Of a DNA stretch of 64,000 nucleotides, positions 37,001 through 46,631 are shown in pieces. The notes under the pieces were generated by a model. That model saw only the letters and a program-made list of their open reading frames with translations, was not told where the DNA came from and did no database searches. How positions within the stretch are numbered: the stretch's first letter is position 1; each line of letters opens with the position of its first letter. The stretch spans positions 7,698,806 through 7,762,805 of the forward strand of contig OZ029921.1 of the NCBI GenBank assembly GCA_964023275.1, given 5' to 3'. Made by a program: the position numbers and the translations under genes. The DNA is from Norana najaformis. Lineage: Eukaryota; Annelida; Clitellata; Crassiclitellata; Hormogastridae.

Positions 37001-40000
37001 TGAATTATCTCAGAAGTGCAGTTTGCTGGTGAAATTGGAGTATTTGATTGTCTGCAAATGGTATAGGAGAGAAGGGGGGGTTCATGTTAAGCTAGAGGTT
37101 GTGAATTCCATGGAGACAGACCAGTGTACAGAATGCATGGACACTGTTAGTCTTTCCTTGGAAAGATGTGACTAATAGCTGGCTAATGGAAGTTATTCAT
37201 AAGTTTGGGTGGTTCCAAGAGTTGGAAAAGGGCAGCCAGTTTACCATGGGCAAAGTCTTTTATGCCAGAAAACGTTTGATGACGTTTTTGTCGAGGCTTT
37301 CAGGATGAAAAGACTGTGTTTAGGTCACCAACATTCTAACAACCTGTGTCTCTTTTGGAGCCAATTTTATAGTGTTTTCAGGTTGTCAAAATAACTTATG
37401 CTAATTTTGGGCCAGTTTAATGGCATGCACTCCAATCAAATGGGGTCATAGCCAGATTACCCCTTCTGTGACCCACTTTTGCCAGTGGTAGAGACCATAC
37501 TACACCATACAGGCTGCTGAAGAGCCATATAGCAAGATAACTCAGTGCTAGACCATGGAATGTGCTTTGCACGCTGGTAAACTAATGTAATTACCATGCA
37601 GTGTAATTTAGAAAAAAATTAACTCAGTGACATGAGACCTTACTACACCATACAGGCTGTGAAGAACCATATAGACCGAGAACAGAAACATGTAATGTGT
37701 AATATTGTTTGCTGTCGACAGATACTTGTGTGTGTAGAAGGTTTAAAGGCCTAAAACTTCTAATAATAAAGGTTTAAAGGCCTAAAACTTCTAATAATAA
37801 AGTAGCATATTTATTGTGAGTATCAGACTGATGATTAGTCAAGTTGCCTGAAAATTTGCTAATATTGCGTTAAGTCTGTGATAGAGTGGGTGTATGTGGG
37901 TGTATTTTGTGTTAGAGAAAAGTTGTTGATAATGTATATGAGCTGATTTACTGCCATGCACTTTGCCCTGTGGTAAGTCCATGCACTTTGCCCTCTGTGT
38001 AAGTCTATGTACTTTGCCCTGTGCTTAAGACTAATCTGAATTCTGCTTGTTAAGTTACTAGTGCTGCACAAGTACTTATTTTACTGGTATTTTATTAATT
38101 AGTAATTTATTTTCTTACACTGGTCAACATAGAAATCGTTACTGACTGGAAAAGGCCCTAATGTGTAGCATCTTGGTGTGCTGAACACGAATATAACCAT
38201 AAAAATTTTTTATTGGCTCTCGTTTTGAAAATATTTCATATAGTTCATTTTTTATGTTTCACCATGTAAATTTATGCAGTAGGACTGCGACAATATCCTA
38301 AATAAGTCTAGAATGATGTAATATTCCACCTCATTGCGTAATCCCATCATGGACACATCATGCACAGTTGATTACGTCATTTTCTGATGCAATGTAAAAC
38401 TACAGCCAGTCGGCTGCTGACGTAAGATGACGTCAGCAGTGTACTATATAAAGCGAGTCGGAACGGTTGAGCATTTACAATATTACAGACTTTGTGCGAG
38501 ACAGTTTAAGTTACTGTTTTATAAAACTATTATTACTTTATCCATTTAGATACAATACAGAACAGTAATGCCTCGGAAGTGCGTAAATACTGTGGACAAC
38601 TTTTGTTACATTTGTGGGGAAGTGACATTTGCCAACCAGAAGAAAAGTATCACTTATCAAGTCAAGAAGGCATATCATGCTTACTTCGAATGCAAGGTTC
38701 GTGACCAAGACAAGCCATGGGCCCCGCATATATGCTGTGCTACATGTACAACACAGCTTTCACAGTGGTTGAATGGCAAAAGACCATCAATGCCGTTTGC
38801 AGTTCCCATGGTGTGGAGAGAGCAAAGCAACCACGTAGATGACTGTTACTTCTGCTTGGTTCCTCCTCTTTCCGGTGGAATAACGAAGCAAAAGAAGTCG
38901 ACAATAGTCTACCCAAACATTCCGTCAGCATTGAGACCAGTTCCACATGGTGATGGACTTCCTATTCCAGAACCTCCAGCAGAATATATTTTCCTTGATT
39001 CATCTGATGAGGACAAGGGTGAGCCGACATGTTCTTCTCCTGGTCCGTCAGCGTGCAGTGATCCCGATTTTCACTGTGGTGCATCATCAACCCCACACAG
39101 AATAACACAGGAAGAACTAAATGACCTTGTTCGTGATTTGGACTTATCCAAAAACAAGGCAGAATTGCTAGGATCAAGACTCCAACAATGGAATCTTCTA
39201 GAAGAAGATGTCACAATTACTTCATATAGAAAGCGCCATCAGCAGTTGGAACCTTTCTTTATGAAGGAAGATAATCTGGTATTCTGTTCCAATATTGACG
39301 ACCTCATGAATGCCTTACAGATCACTCATGACCCACAAGAATGGAGACTCTTTGTAGACTCTTCAACACTGAGTCTTAAGGCTGTGCTTTTGCACAATGG
39401 AAACCGTCTTCCATCTATTCCATTAGCGCATGCTGTCCACATGAAAGAGACATACGATAACCTAAAACAGCTACTGCATTCCATTGACTATAACAGGTAC
39501 AAATGGCACCTGTGTGGTGATTTGAAGGTAGTTGCCATTTTAATGGGACTGCAGCAAGGATATACAAAATATATGTGTTTCTTGTGTGAGTGGGATAGCC
39601 GAGCAAGAGAGTTGCACTACGTGCGGAAAGAATGGACTCCCAGACAAAACATGGCAGTTGGACAGAAGAATATCCAGCACCCAGCTCTGGTCGAGGCTCA
39701 CAAAATCCTACTACCACCCCCTTCACATCAAACTAGGTTTGGTGAAGAACTTCGTGAAAGCCATGGACCGCACTTCGCCAGCTTTCCGATACCTGCATGA
39801 AAAATTCCCTCGACTCAGCGAAGCAAAGATTAAAGAGGGAGTTTTTGTGGGTCCTCAGATTAGAGAACTCTTCAAAGATGACCGCTTCAACAACTTGCTG
39901 GAGGGTGATGCGAAACAAGCATGGAATGCTTTTCGTCTAGTGTCTACAGACTTTCTGGGGAATGTTAGGGCAGAAAACTACAAGGAACTAGTAGAAGACA

Positions 40001-43000
40001 TGCTCAAGCAGTACCAGAAATTTCGCTGCAATATGTCTCTGAAGATGCATTTCCTTCATTCCCATCTGGATTTCTTCCCTGACAACTGTGGTATGGTTAG
40101 TGACGAACATGGCGAACGTTTTCATCAAGATATCGCAACAATGGAGCAAAGGTACCAGGGAAAATGGTCCACTACAATGTTGGCTGACTACTGCTGGACA
40201 CTCCGCAGAGATGCTCCCGAACAGCTGTACAAGAGACAGGCAAAAAAATCTAAGAACTAGTCTATGACCTGGTTTTTACAAATATTAACTGTAAGTGTAT
40301 CACTATTGGCATGCATTGTGCGATATAAAATTACTTCATTTCAGATTACAAAAAAACTAGAGCCAATTCGGCATTTTCGCTGTCATATTCGTGTTCAGCA
40401 CATACAAATTGATAAGAACTGACTAATTTCATTTCAGTAACATGACTTTTGTAAAAATTTGTTGTCCAGTGTTATTTTTCATAGCACCATTGTATTTGTT
40501 AATGTTATCTGCTCATAATTGTTTAAGGGAGCATAAGGGAGTTTCTGTTAAATATTTAAAGAGTCCAACATGGATAGCTGGAAGCTGTTATGACAGTATT
40601 TAGCAGATTTTATGTATGTATATATATTTATGTATATAATACATGGATAGCTGGAAGCTGTTCTGACAGTATTTAGCAGATTTTATGTATGTGTATATAT
40701 ATATGTATATATATACATATATACATACACCACCTACCCAATATAAGCTGAAATTGTGGTCCATATCCATTACTTCAATATTAAAATTTCGCATACAAAG
40801 AGTTACACTTGTGTTTTAAGTTGAAGCATTTGCCCACGCTGTCAAAATGAATTGCCCCCAATGGAATAAAGAGCACCTGATTTTTTTTTAACAGAGTTGC
40901 CTTTTGGAATGAAGGCTGCCAGCTTGGGAAAACTACATTTAATTCAAATCTGTGATTTGAAGTGGAAGTGATCTTTTTTAAATTTGGTTAAATGCTTTGT
41001 ATTTTTTTTATTTTCACTTTCTGGTGCCACAAACTTCATGCTGCATGTTTGGAGTGCCATCGATAAATTTATGTGCATAATTATTGTACATCAATAAAAT
41101 ATTAAGAAACGATACATAATACAAACATGTTTGATTCATTAATGTCAAGATCTCTGTGTTTTGCCGTTTCTGTGTCTTCTGATTGCATCCAACTTCTCTT
41201 GCATAGAGTAGGCCTTCTTTTTCACCAAAGTTTTTGTACATCTTGCAAAAGAAAATACAGATCAGCTTGGCATTCCTGTTGATGGGACTTGTCCTTTAAG
41301 ATAACGTCTGAAAACAGTCAATGTTATTGTATCCATAAACATAAATTGTCTTGTATTAAATCGCAAACACTTGTGCCCATAGCAAGACAGCAGTGTGGCC
41401 TTTCAAAGTAATTGGACAGAATTGTCTGGTAGCAGGCTACAGTGCAACTGCCTTCACATCAGACAGCCTATGTCTTTGAGCTTTCTAGCCACACGAAAAC
41501 TTAAATTGTATGCTGCTGTATTTCAGCATGGCACTCTTAACATCCAGACTTTGTTAAACCACAGGCTTTTGCTCTCCGACGACTTCGCATAAACAGGACT
41601 GCATTGTATTTATGCAATACATTACCATATTTCACATTTAATTTCATACATATACCATAAAATGTATTACATATACATATTCTTGCATATTTATTAGCGT
41701 TGCAGTAATACTTTGGTAATAATAACAATAAACTAGTATGGTTGCAGTAATACACTAAAATTTTCTTATTACAGGCTTTATTTATAACATGAATTCTTAC
41801 ATAAATTTAGTGGTCTGGAGTATGGATCGCTAGTTTAATTCAGATTTAGAGCATAACTTCTTTAGTACTTAGTATGGCTCCCAAAGGTAGCATTATGAGT
41901 TTCAGGTGGAATAATAATAATCATTTCAGCAATATCGTGATTATAATTACAGTAATAATAGGAAACTAGTATATACTAAAATTGTCTGCTCTTTTAGATT
42001 ACCACTACTTCATTCCATCATTTGTCGAGTTGACATCATCTGATGTTAATGAGAATCGTCAACTTTTACTGGAAAACGATGTCAGATATCCTTTTGGTGA
42101 GTGAATTGAAGTAATTCTTACCATTTTAGCCTTTCTTGAGAATCTCAAAGCACAGGATTTGAATAGCACTGCTGTCTCCACTGATATTTATTTGGGTTAG
42201 AATGATGTTAATATCTCTGTTGATATGATCTTTCCTAAAGTTGAGATTAGATTTGCTGTCTCTAAACATATGGTATTTGGGTTAGAATAAAGTTACTATC
42301 TCCACTGATGTTGGAATTAAACTTGTTTGCCTTCTTGTTCCATATGATCTTTGTTAGAAATTGTCTACCTGCAATATAATCTGGTATTAGAATTTTGTTG
42401 TGGCCTCATTTTTGACAGCTTTATTGTCCTGTGACAGCTAATCATTTTCAACCAGTTAACACAGCCATTTACTCGGAAGTTTGGGGAGGAACTTAAGCAG
42501 CATTTACTTGTTTTGGAAATATCTTTTGTCACTATATTTGTGATTTTTAGTGTATAAGAATAATTACATTACAACTTGCATTACATTACTATTTTTCAGT
42601 TTGCAAACCCAGTGTCTCGCACTTGTTTGCCACATCAGTTTCATCTGTGGAGAAGGAGGAGGTTAGTAATGATAGCATGATAAAAGTAATAATAATATAA
42701 ACAAAATAGGTGTAGTATAACTATAACATTATAATAATAATAGCTATAATTTTAACAGTAATACTGGTAAAGTGATCAAACAATAGAAAGTCAAGAGTTA
42801 AATTTTCATCCAACTCCATTGGCTCGCAAAAGCGTAAATGTCTGGAAAAGATCTCGTTTTGGTCACTGAGTATGTTTACCAAATAATCTCCACCTCTAAG
42901 TTGGTGTTTACACTGATGTTTAAAGCACCTCTGACATTTCTGTGTAAAAACCCACCTCGACTTATTCACAGGTCATATAGGCTTTTCCCTCTCCAAGGTC

Positions 43001-46000
43001 AAAAATTTAGGGGTCAACTTATATGTGAAGTCGACTTGTATGCGAGTATATACGGTACATCTGTATATGGAGATTCTTGGAACAGCTTCTTCAGTGATGA
43101 ACTTAATGTGTGGATAAGGATGTAAGAGTTAGAAATTAATAACCTAATGAAATGTGGCAGAAAATTAAAATTTATGATTGGAAGGTTAAATTAATATATT
43201 AATTATGCTTGATAGCTTATTCGCTGTGTTTTATTTGGTTATAACTTTTGTTTTTCTGTCTGTTCTGGTAGGAAATGGCGATAATTTTCAATGAGAAAGG
43301 CCTCGTTGACATAACTCCTCCGTGTGTTGCCCAGACGTTCATCAACCACAATGCTCGCCTTTTCAAAATCTTTGTTGTTGGCCAAAAGCATTTCATAATT
43401 CAAAGGCCATCGATAAAGAACTTCTATGACTGCAGTAAGTTTAAAATCCCAGAGGATATTTGGGTTTAAAGTAGTTTTATTGTTATTTTTATTACTTGTT
43501 ATTTTTTTCAATGTGGAAACATGGTAAAAATCTCCATGTACATACAGATCAACAATTGGCCACCTTTAGAGAGATGAATGGAGGTCCTTTAGAGGCCTTT
43601 GGTGTCAGGACCTTGAGAGCATAATAAGGTACCTTGAAAACCTGAAGGCGTCTCATGACCAGATGGCTTTAAACAATTCATGAACCATTACTAATTTATC
43701 TGCCCTGGAAAAATTTGTGTATGACAAAAGTCTGGGAATAAATGTAATTAATTTATCTGAACTACTGTTGAGGCTTACGGTAAAAGTGCCAAAAGATGGT
43801 GGCTGATAGGTTGAGTCTCTTGTACTGCAGCTTGGCAGGTTCAAACTTTCTCTACAGCGGTCAGAGTGTTGGGACATTCAGCAAGTCCATAATATACAGT
43901 TGTTTAGAATTAGTGGCTTAATTTTGAACATTTTGATTAGCAAACAATTGAACATAGGGCACCATTCAAAAACTTATGAGGTAAGAGACAGTAAATTGTT
44001 GTATCAATTGAAGTAATCTTATTCTCTTGGTATTGGTTTCAGGTCAGGAAACGATATTTTTCAACAGCAATGACATTTCAAAGTCAAACTCATCGTCTTT
44101 TTTAAACCAGGTCAGTGCTCACCTGTCTACTCTGTTCTTACCATATTGACGTATTTAATTTACGTCACAGTGGTAAGAGGCCGTCAGAAGATATATAATA
44201 TGTAATGTAGCTAATCTTAATGGCCCATTTACTTATTTATTTATTATATTTATTTAAAGCACGTGTTACCTTTGCAATGTCAGTACTTCTGAATCTGAGG
44301 TGCAGATGTATGTTCGCTAGGGGCCAAGATGGAATCATGCAAAAACCAGGGTAGTAAGTCTTAAGAAGTGATTAAAAGGTGATAGCGAGTTTGCGAGTCC
44401 AGTCTTTTGTGGTAGACGATTCCAAATGCGAGGAGCACAGCAGCTAAAGGGATGTGATCCTACAATTGTCCTGAACCTAAGTTTACACGTTATTCCCTTC
44501 TTTTCGTTGTTGTGCGGTCTTTATTCTGAACCATGGTGTTTCAGATGAATGGTGCTGTACATTTGATTGAATAGATATTGCTGGATAAGTGGAGAGTTTA
44601 AAGGCTAATTGTTGTGTTTCCCTTGGATTTAGTGCCATCCTCAGCCTGCTGAAAGGACTGTATATTCATTGCTGAGTTTATTTATATGTGATTTAATCCA
44701 GTGCTTACAGCTGAAAAATTTTTTTAGAAATCTGTTAAGAGGTTCTTAAGAAGAGCCACTGAAATGCTTGTTTTTCAGTAACTGTAAAGCCCCGGGGAAG
44801 GTTGGTCCTGTAGCGGAAAGGGATTTGGATCAACAGGGATTTGGGCTGAACACTCTGTAGACAAAGGTCCAGGAAAGGAAGGAGTAGACTTTCTATGTCA
44901 TAAATACAGCTGTGCAAATATAAGTTGCCCCTGGAGAGAGAGGTTGTTCCTCTTTCCAAGGTTGACAATTTGACGGTCGGCTTATATGGGACATCGACTT
45001 ACGAGCAAATGTATACGGTAATATAAAAGGTGTTTCCGATGAACAAGTATTGTACCATAAATTATGTGAAGGTTTGCCATTTTCCATTTGGTTTCAGCTG
45101 GATGAATCGGATCTTTTGTCTCATCCTCTCATCGAACCGGACTGCAAGAAGATGGAGCACTTCGTCCGAGGAATCCAGAAGAAGTTTAGCCTTGACCTTC
45201 TTGGTATCGATGTCATCATAGAGAATGACACAGGACGTTATGCTGTCATTGACATCAATGCTTTTCCAGGTCAGCCTTTGAACCCTGCCATTGGTTTGTT
45301 TCATGGCTTAATTAACTGCAAATACAGGGATTAGTTTGTAAACTGGGATCATCTACAAATTGATATTGGTACGATCGATCGTACACATGCTTTATATTGT
45401 GAAGCGTGTAGCTTTGAGTCTTCAGTGCCGTGGAAATTGTAGGCACTTTGAATTTTTCACACCATAATTAAATTACTTTGCTGCTACCATTTAATGAATT
45501 GGTAAAGCATTCTTAGCTTCTGCTGGCCACGCCTTAGTAAACCATACTGGTGTTAAGATAGGGAGTTCCCAAGTTGACTAAATGAGTATCTGCATTATGC
45601 CTTAAAATAATCACTCATAGAATTACTTAGATGTTTAGATGATAATTATTAATCAGATTTAAGTCATTAGATGTTGTTATGCTTGTTGTCAGTTATAGGC
45701 CAACCAGTCAAACTATTTAAGTAATTAAAATATCAGATCTCTTATGATTTTTATGAGTATTGCTAAAGTTCTGTCACCATTAGATTGAGTGCATAATTTT
45801 TCTATAACACTTGTGCAAACAATTGATAGATTGTCACAAAAAATTTGGACATATAAACTGTTATCTTTCCTGAGGAGTGATGCATTTGAACAAAAAAGGA
45901 CACCCCAATTTTTAAAAGAATTTGATGACGTTACTGTGGGTATAAAATTAGAGTTTTACACATTTTTAAATTGCTGGTTGTCACTGGCTTGGGAATTACT

Positions 46001-46631
46001 GATTTGGTGGATGTCCGGAATTTATTCTCTATTTTTTGATGAGCATTAAAGGGTTAATTAGCAAACGCTTAACACCATAAATTGATGCCTTGTTCTAGAT
46101 ATCACAGTTTTCAACTGTGACCAGAACAGAATTGAACATCAAATGTGATTCTCCGTCAGTCCGATGAAACAGTTACCGTTGATGGTAATTATAGATTGAA
46201 AATAGAATGTGACTAATTATAATTGATTGAATTCGCAATTTTGTAGTCTTCCATTTTTTTTATATTTGATTTCAGGATATGATGGAGTTCCAGAATTTTT
46301 CAATGCTCTTTTGGTACTGATTAAAGAAAAAATTGCTCTTTTCAATGGCCGTGCAGCATACAATTTCTCCTCAACACCTTCATGTCTGCCACGTTTCAAT
46401 GGCGAAGCGGTTTACTGTGAGGAGCTAAACAGTCAAGACGTTAACTCCATCAATCAGGAAACAGGTGTGAAGAAAGTATCCAGTGATTTCAAAGAAAAGC
46501 CGTCGCCAAAGCAGACTTGCACTTTTGTTCCGTTGAGAAACCGGTTCATTTACGAGTCAAAGCGATTTCCTCACCCAGCGCTCTGCGTCTGCTATGACAG
46601 AGTCGTAAATACAGCAATCGAACAACTATGA
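15970..46631 (+). CDS. ITPK1: inositol-tetrakisphosphate 1-kinase (ITPK1)
   Basis: ATP-grasp kinase phosphorylating inositol 1,3,4-trisphosphate and 3,4,5,6-tetrakisphosphate, a cytosolic branch point toward higher inositol phosphates (family knowledge). Ten exons with GT-AG borders join in frame: 15970-16058, 32039-32063, 32410-32526, 32954-33071, 41998-42096, 42600-42661, 43272-43434, 44043-44110, 45098-45269, 46276-46631; 422 residues against about 414 in human. Visible: GYW and EKK motif near the start (Lys16 aligns with human Lys18), the IVIDP/LLDR region, the C-V-A-Q-x-F-I-N-H-N block, QRPS-KNF, IFFNS, and the metal-binding residues Asp285, Asp299 and Asn301 in GIDVII and VIDINAFPG. The last exon adds a roughly 95-residue non-conserved tail. 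Odd: the loop after Lys152 is longer and lacks the usual HGT. Introns 1 and 4 are very long and transposon-rich. Confidence 0.95.
16975..17240 (-). mobile_element. CR1/L2-like LINE 3' end
   Basis: The minus strand reads FAYVGPACWNRLPRELRLELLSL-type sequence, then FRRRLKTVLF, then the aaagcgcctcttagagg 3' UTR and a taattg tail. Same family as 11565-12360. Confidence 0.8.
17270..18300 (+). mobile_element. CR1/L2-like LINE, degraded RT and C-terminal part
   Basis: Across frames the plus strand shows SAWMSS...LWLNSSKTQLIWLGS and GVTLDQELTFSEHV, both canonical CR1/L2 ORF2 blocks after the DD box, then remnants of a W-L-P.R.HI.FKI region. It ends in cgattacgtttaca, a short-repeat tail. Many stops and frameshifts; long dead. 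Confidence 0.75.
19120..19440 (-). mobile_element. degraded LINE 3' fragment
   Basis: A minus-strand GP.LWDSLAYSVGSFRS-like frame near 19330-19370, together with a tagtgccattatcataatgc 3' flank that recurs at 14650-14670, identifies a LINE 3' end. Confidence 0.5.
21054..21112 (+). ncRNA. 59-nt hairpin, miRNA-precursor-like candidate
   Basis: Two 25-base arms (21054-21078 and 21088-21112) pair at 24 of 25 positions, counting one G-U wobble, with one A-G mismatch and a 9-base loop. Size and near-perfect stem fit a pre-miRNA or a MITE palindrome. It lies in the sense orientation of ITPK1 intron 1. No expression or conservation evidence is available. Confidence 0.35.
21846..22046. repeat. 29-bp minisatellite, about 7 units, each a small hairpin
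   Basis: Unit tataaatgccatgttattgcatggctgta (rotated), repeated nearly without change. Inside each unit GCCATG and CATGGC form a 6-bp inverted repeat around a 6-base loop. Confidence 0.95.
22380..22960. repeat. 32-bp minisatellite with higher-order structure
   Basis: Units of the form ggaatgatatttgRccttggtgaatggtgYtt repeat across about 570 bases. A variant block (tttagcattggtgctag.tgcttggaattgg) marks 22426-22455, 22620-22650 and 22918-22945, so two blocks of about 200 and 300 bases form a higher-order repeat. The minus-strand open frames across it are repeat artefacts. Confidence 0.95.
27895..28350 (+). mobile_element. RTE-like LINE 3' end (degraded)
   Basis: Plus-strand frames show GYESWTAKKDAEARIN, then ETAGVERSLLGLIKR and GRPRVTWIDNIKS-type blocks: the C-terminal signature of RTE-type reverse transcriptases. 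A 25-base duplication (atgttctagagacggcaggagt) at 28024-28070 breaks the frame. Confidence 0.7.
28815..29105. repeat. (AAT)n microsatellite clusters
   Basis: Two clusters of ataata/aatagt units, 28815-28870 and 29018-29104, with unique sequence between them. Confidence 0.85.
29640..29880 (-). mobile_element. tRNA-derived SINE
   Basis: On the minus strand, a tRNA-like head at 29880-29800 shows an A box (agcagttagcatctcgg) and a B box (ggttcaattcc) 30-35 bases apart, followed by an unrelated body toward 29640. Cloverleaf pairing is imperfect, so it is not a functional tRNA. Confidence 0.65.
30838..31085. repeat. GATGGGGACA-rich minisatellite
   Basis: Variable-length units built from gatggggatggggacacacctgatgg cover about 250 bases. 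All three minus-strand frames stay open through it, which explains three overlapping open frames with no gene behind them. Confidence 0.9.
32039..32063 (+). CDS. ITPK1: ITPK1 exon 2 (25-nt microexon)
   Basis: Completes codon 30 and encodes NAGIDLVK (residues 31-38), aligning with GMEVVQLN in human. Acceptor TTACAG and donor GTATGT are strong, and both phases fit. Confidence 0.88.
32410..32526 (+). CDS. ITPK1: ITPK1 exon 3
   Basis: 39 codons (residues 39-77). DRPLDQQGPFSVILHKLTD aligns with SRPIEEQGPLDVIIHKLTD in human. Phase 0 on both sides. Confidence 0.95.
32954..33071 (+). CDS. ITPK1: ITPK1 exon 4
   Basis: Residues 78-116 plus one base. CYINLHPEIIVIDP and MRLLDRRHQY align with EYIDAHPETIVLDP and RTLLDRSKSY in human. 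Confidence 0.95.
33723..33875. repeat. 51-bp tandem triplication
   Basis: Three essentially identical 51-base units (gaggagcagttaattggaga...) end to end. Because 51 is a multiple of three, the minus-strand frame stays open and repeats a 17-residue block; there is no sign that this is a gene. Confidence 0.95.
34030..34125 (+). pseudogene. possible transposase remnant
   Basis: One plus-strand frame reads YHVLELIVGAAFEETLG, which resembles the RHH.LEL...F...LG block of a transposase-like family also decaying at 51480-52560. Short and tentative. Confidence 0.25.
34855..35470. other. pyrimidine-rich tract (plus strand)
   Basis: About 600 bases dominated by T and C on the plus strand, without a simple repeat unit. 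Hydrophobic open frames across it (Phe, Leu, Ser) come from composition. Confidence 0.7.
35470..35610 (+). repeat. dispersed repeat, copy 2 (inverted partner at 15478-15607)
   Basis: Carries cttatttcagagatttgaat and ggtccgtacacggggacc, the reverse complement of the intergenic copy. Sequence to about 36000 may belong to the same element. Confidence 0.7.
36497..36720. repeat. (ACAT)n microsatellite with an internal duplicate
   Basis: Interrupted catacata units over about 220 bases. The 23-base insert atcttatactaacagctaat occurs twice, near 36612 and 36707, so the array grew by a larger duplication. Confidence 0.9.
38410..38455 (+). promoter_or_regulatory. transposon promoter: CRE palindrome plus TATA box
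   Basis: CTGCTGACGT (38414-38423) and ACGTCAGCAG (38430-38439) form a perfect 10-bp inverted repeat that contains a full CRE core (tgacgtca, 38428-38435). The TATA box (ctatataaag, 38444-38453) follows about 5 bases later and lies about 115 bases upstream of the transposase ATG at 38568. Confidence 0.6.
38568..40260 (+). pseudogene. transposase-like gene of the DNA transposon, one frameshift
   Basis: The frame opens at ATG 38568 and stays open to the C5 run at 39717-39721, where one extra base shifts the frame. It then continues open to the stop at 40258-40260, about 563 residues in total. N-terminal cysteine pairs (FCYICG, HICCATC, DCYFC) look zinc-binding, and another CxxC (MCFLC) lies near residue 340. 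Candidate catalytic acidic residues are the Asp in LFVDSS, the Asp in CGDLK and the Glu in HGERFHQ; this assignment is inference. Multicopy proteins of this type occur in many invertebrate genomes as uncharacterised proteins. A sequencing error in the C run would make the gene intact. Confidence 0.7.
40569..40710. repeat. 70-bp direct duplication with AT-rich ends
   Basis: catggatagctggaagctgtt...gcagattttatgtatgt occurs at 40569 and again at 40642. Each copy runs into a TATA/GTATATA stretch. Confidence 0.8.
41389..41520 (+). repeat. dispersed repeat, copy 2 (partner at 6938-7055)
   Basis: Shares gtgtggcctttcaaagtaatt...ctttctagccac with the copy in UBXN1 intron 7. Confidence 0.45.
41998..42096 (+). 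CDS. ITPK1: ITPK1 exon 5
   Basis: Residues 117-149. FIPSFVELTSS and the QLLLENDVRYPF segment align with CSPPFMELTSL and RLLEKNGLTFPF in human. Phase 1 on both sides. Confidence 0.92.
42600..42661 (+). CDS. ITPK1: ITPK1 exon 6 (unusual ATP-loop)
   Basis: Residues 150-170. Val-Cys-Lys and a following His (157) align with ICK and His162 of human. The human HGTNSHE loop is replaced by a longer Ser/Val/Glu stretch. Splice sites (TTTCAG, GTTAGT) and phase are sound. Confidence 0.8.
42780..43060. repeat. MITE-like fragment ending gcgagtatatacggta
   Basis: The motif gacttgtatgcgagtatatacggta at 43030-43055 is the kind of terminus found on hAT-type MITEs. A diverged relative is at 44950-45020, also in an ITPK1 intron. 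Boundaries uncertain. Confidence 0.4.
43272..43434 (+). CDS. ITPK1: ITPK1 exon 7
   Basis: Residues 171-224 plus one base. It carries AIIFNEKGL, the C-V-A-Q-x-F-I-N-H-N block, LFKIFVVG (Lys202 aligns with ATP-binding Lys199) and QRPSIKNF (Arg215 aligns with substrate-contact Arg212). Confidence 0.96.
44043..44110 (+). CDS. ITPK1: ITPK1 exon 8
   Basis: Residues 225-247. ETIFFNSNDISKSNSSSFLNQ aligns with ESIFFNSHNVSKPESSSVLTE in human. Acceptor TTTCAG, donor GTCAGT. Confidence 0.95.
44290..44500 (-). mobile_element. degraded CR1/L2-like LINE 3' fragment
   Basis: Contains gtagacgattccaaatgcgag, the reverse complement of the WNRLP-type codons, as at 13220. It lies in ITPK1 intron 8. Confidence 0.5.
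45098..45269 (+). CDS. ITPK1: ITPK1 exon 9 (metal-binding site)
   Basis: Residues 248-304 plus one base. GIDVII and AVIDINAFP carry Asp285, Asp299 and Asn301, aligning with the human metal ligands Asp281, Asp295 and Asn297. Confidence 0.97.
46276..46631 (+). CDS. ITPK1: ITPK1 exon 10 (last exon, variable tail)
   Basis: Residues 305-422 and the TGA stop. GYDGVPEFFNALLVLIKEKIA completes the ATP-grasp fold. The remaining ~95 residues are Ser/Asn/Pro-rich and without recognisable similarity, as is usual for ITPK1 tails. Confidence 0.92.

Larger units (their letters stand above)
38118..40471 (+). mobile_element. CACTA/Chapaev-type (CMC) DNA transposon, nearly intact, 2354 bp
   Basis: Ends CACTGGTCAACA (38118) and, inverted, CACTGGACAACA (to 40471) match at 11 of 12. 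Both sides carry the 3-bp duplication TTA (38115-38117, 40472-40474). A second, subterminal inverted repeat of exactly 50 bases (38177-38226 and 40353-40402) matches at 39 of 50. CACT(G/A) ends with 2-4-bp duplications are the hallmark of the CACTA-Mirage-Chapaev group. It contains one intronless transposase-like gene with its own promoter, in ITPK1 sense orientation within intron 4. Confidence 0.8.
33072..41997. other. ITPK1 intron 4 (8.9 kb)
   Basis: No exon between the phase-1 borders. It holds a 51-bp triplicate repeat, a pyrimidine-rich tract, the partner of a dispersed repeat, a long ACAT microsatellite and a nearly intact DNA transposon, all listed separately. The stretches 36725-38114 and 40730-41380 show only short local duplications. 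Confidence 0.7.
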
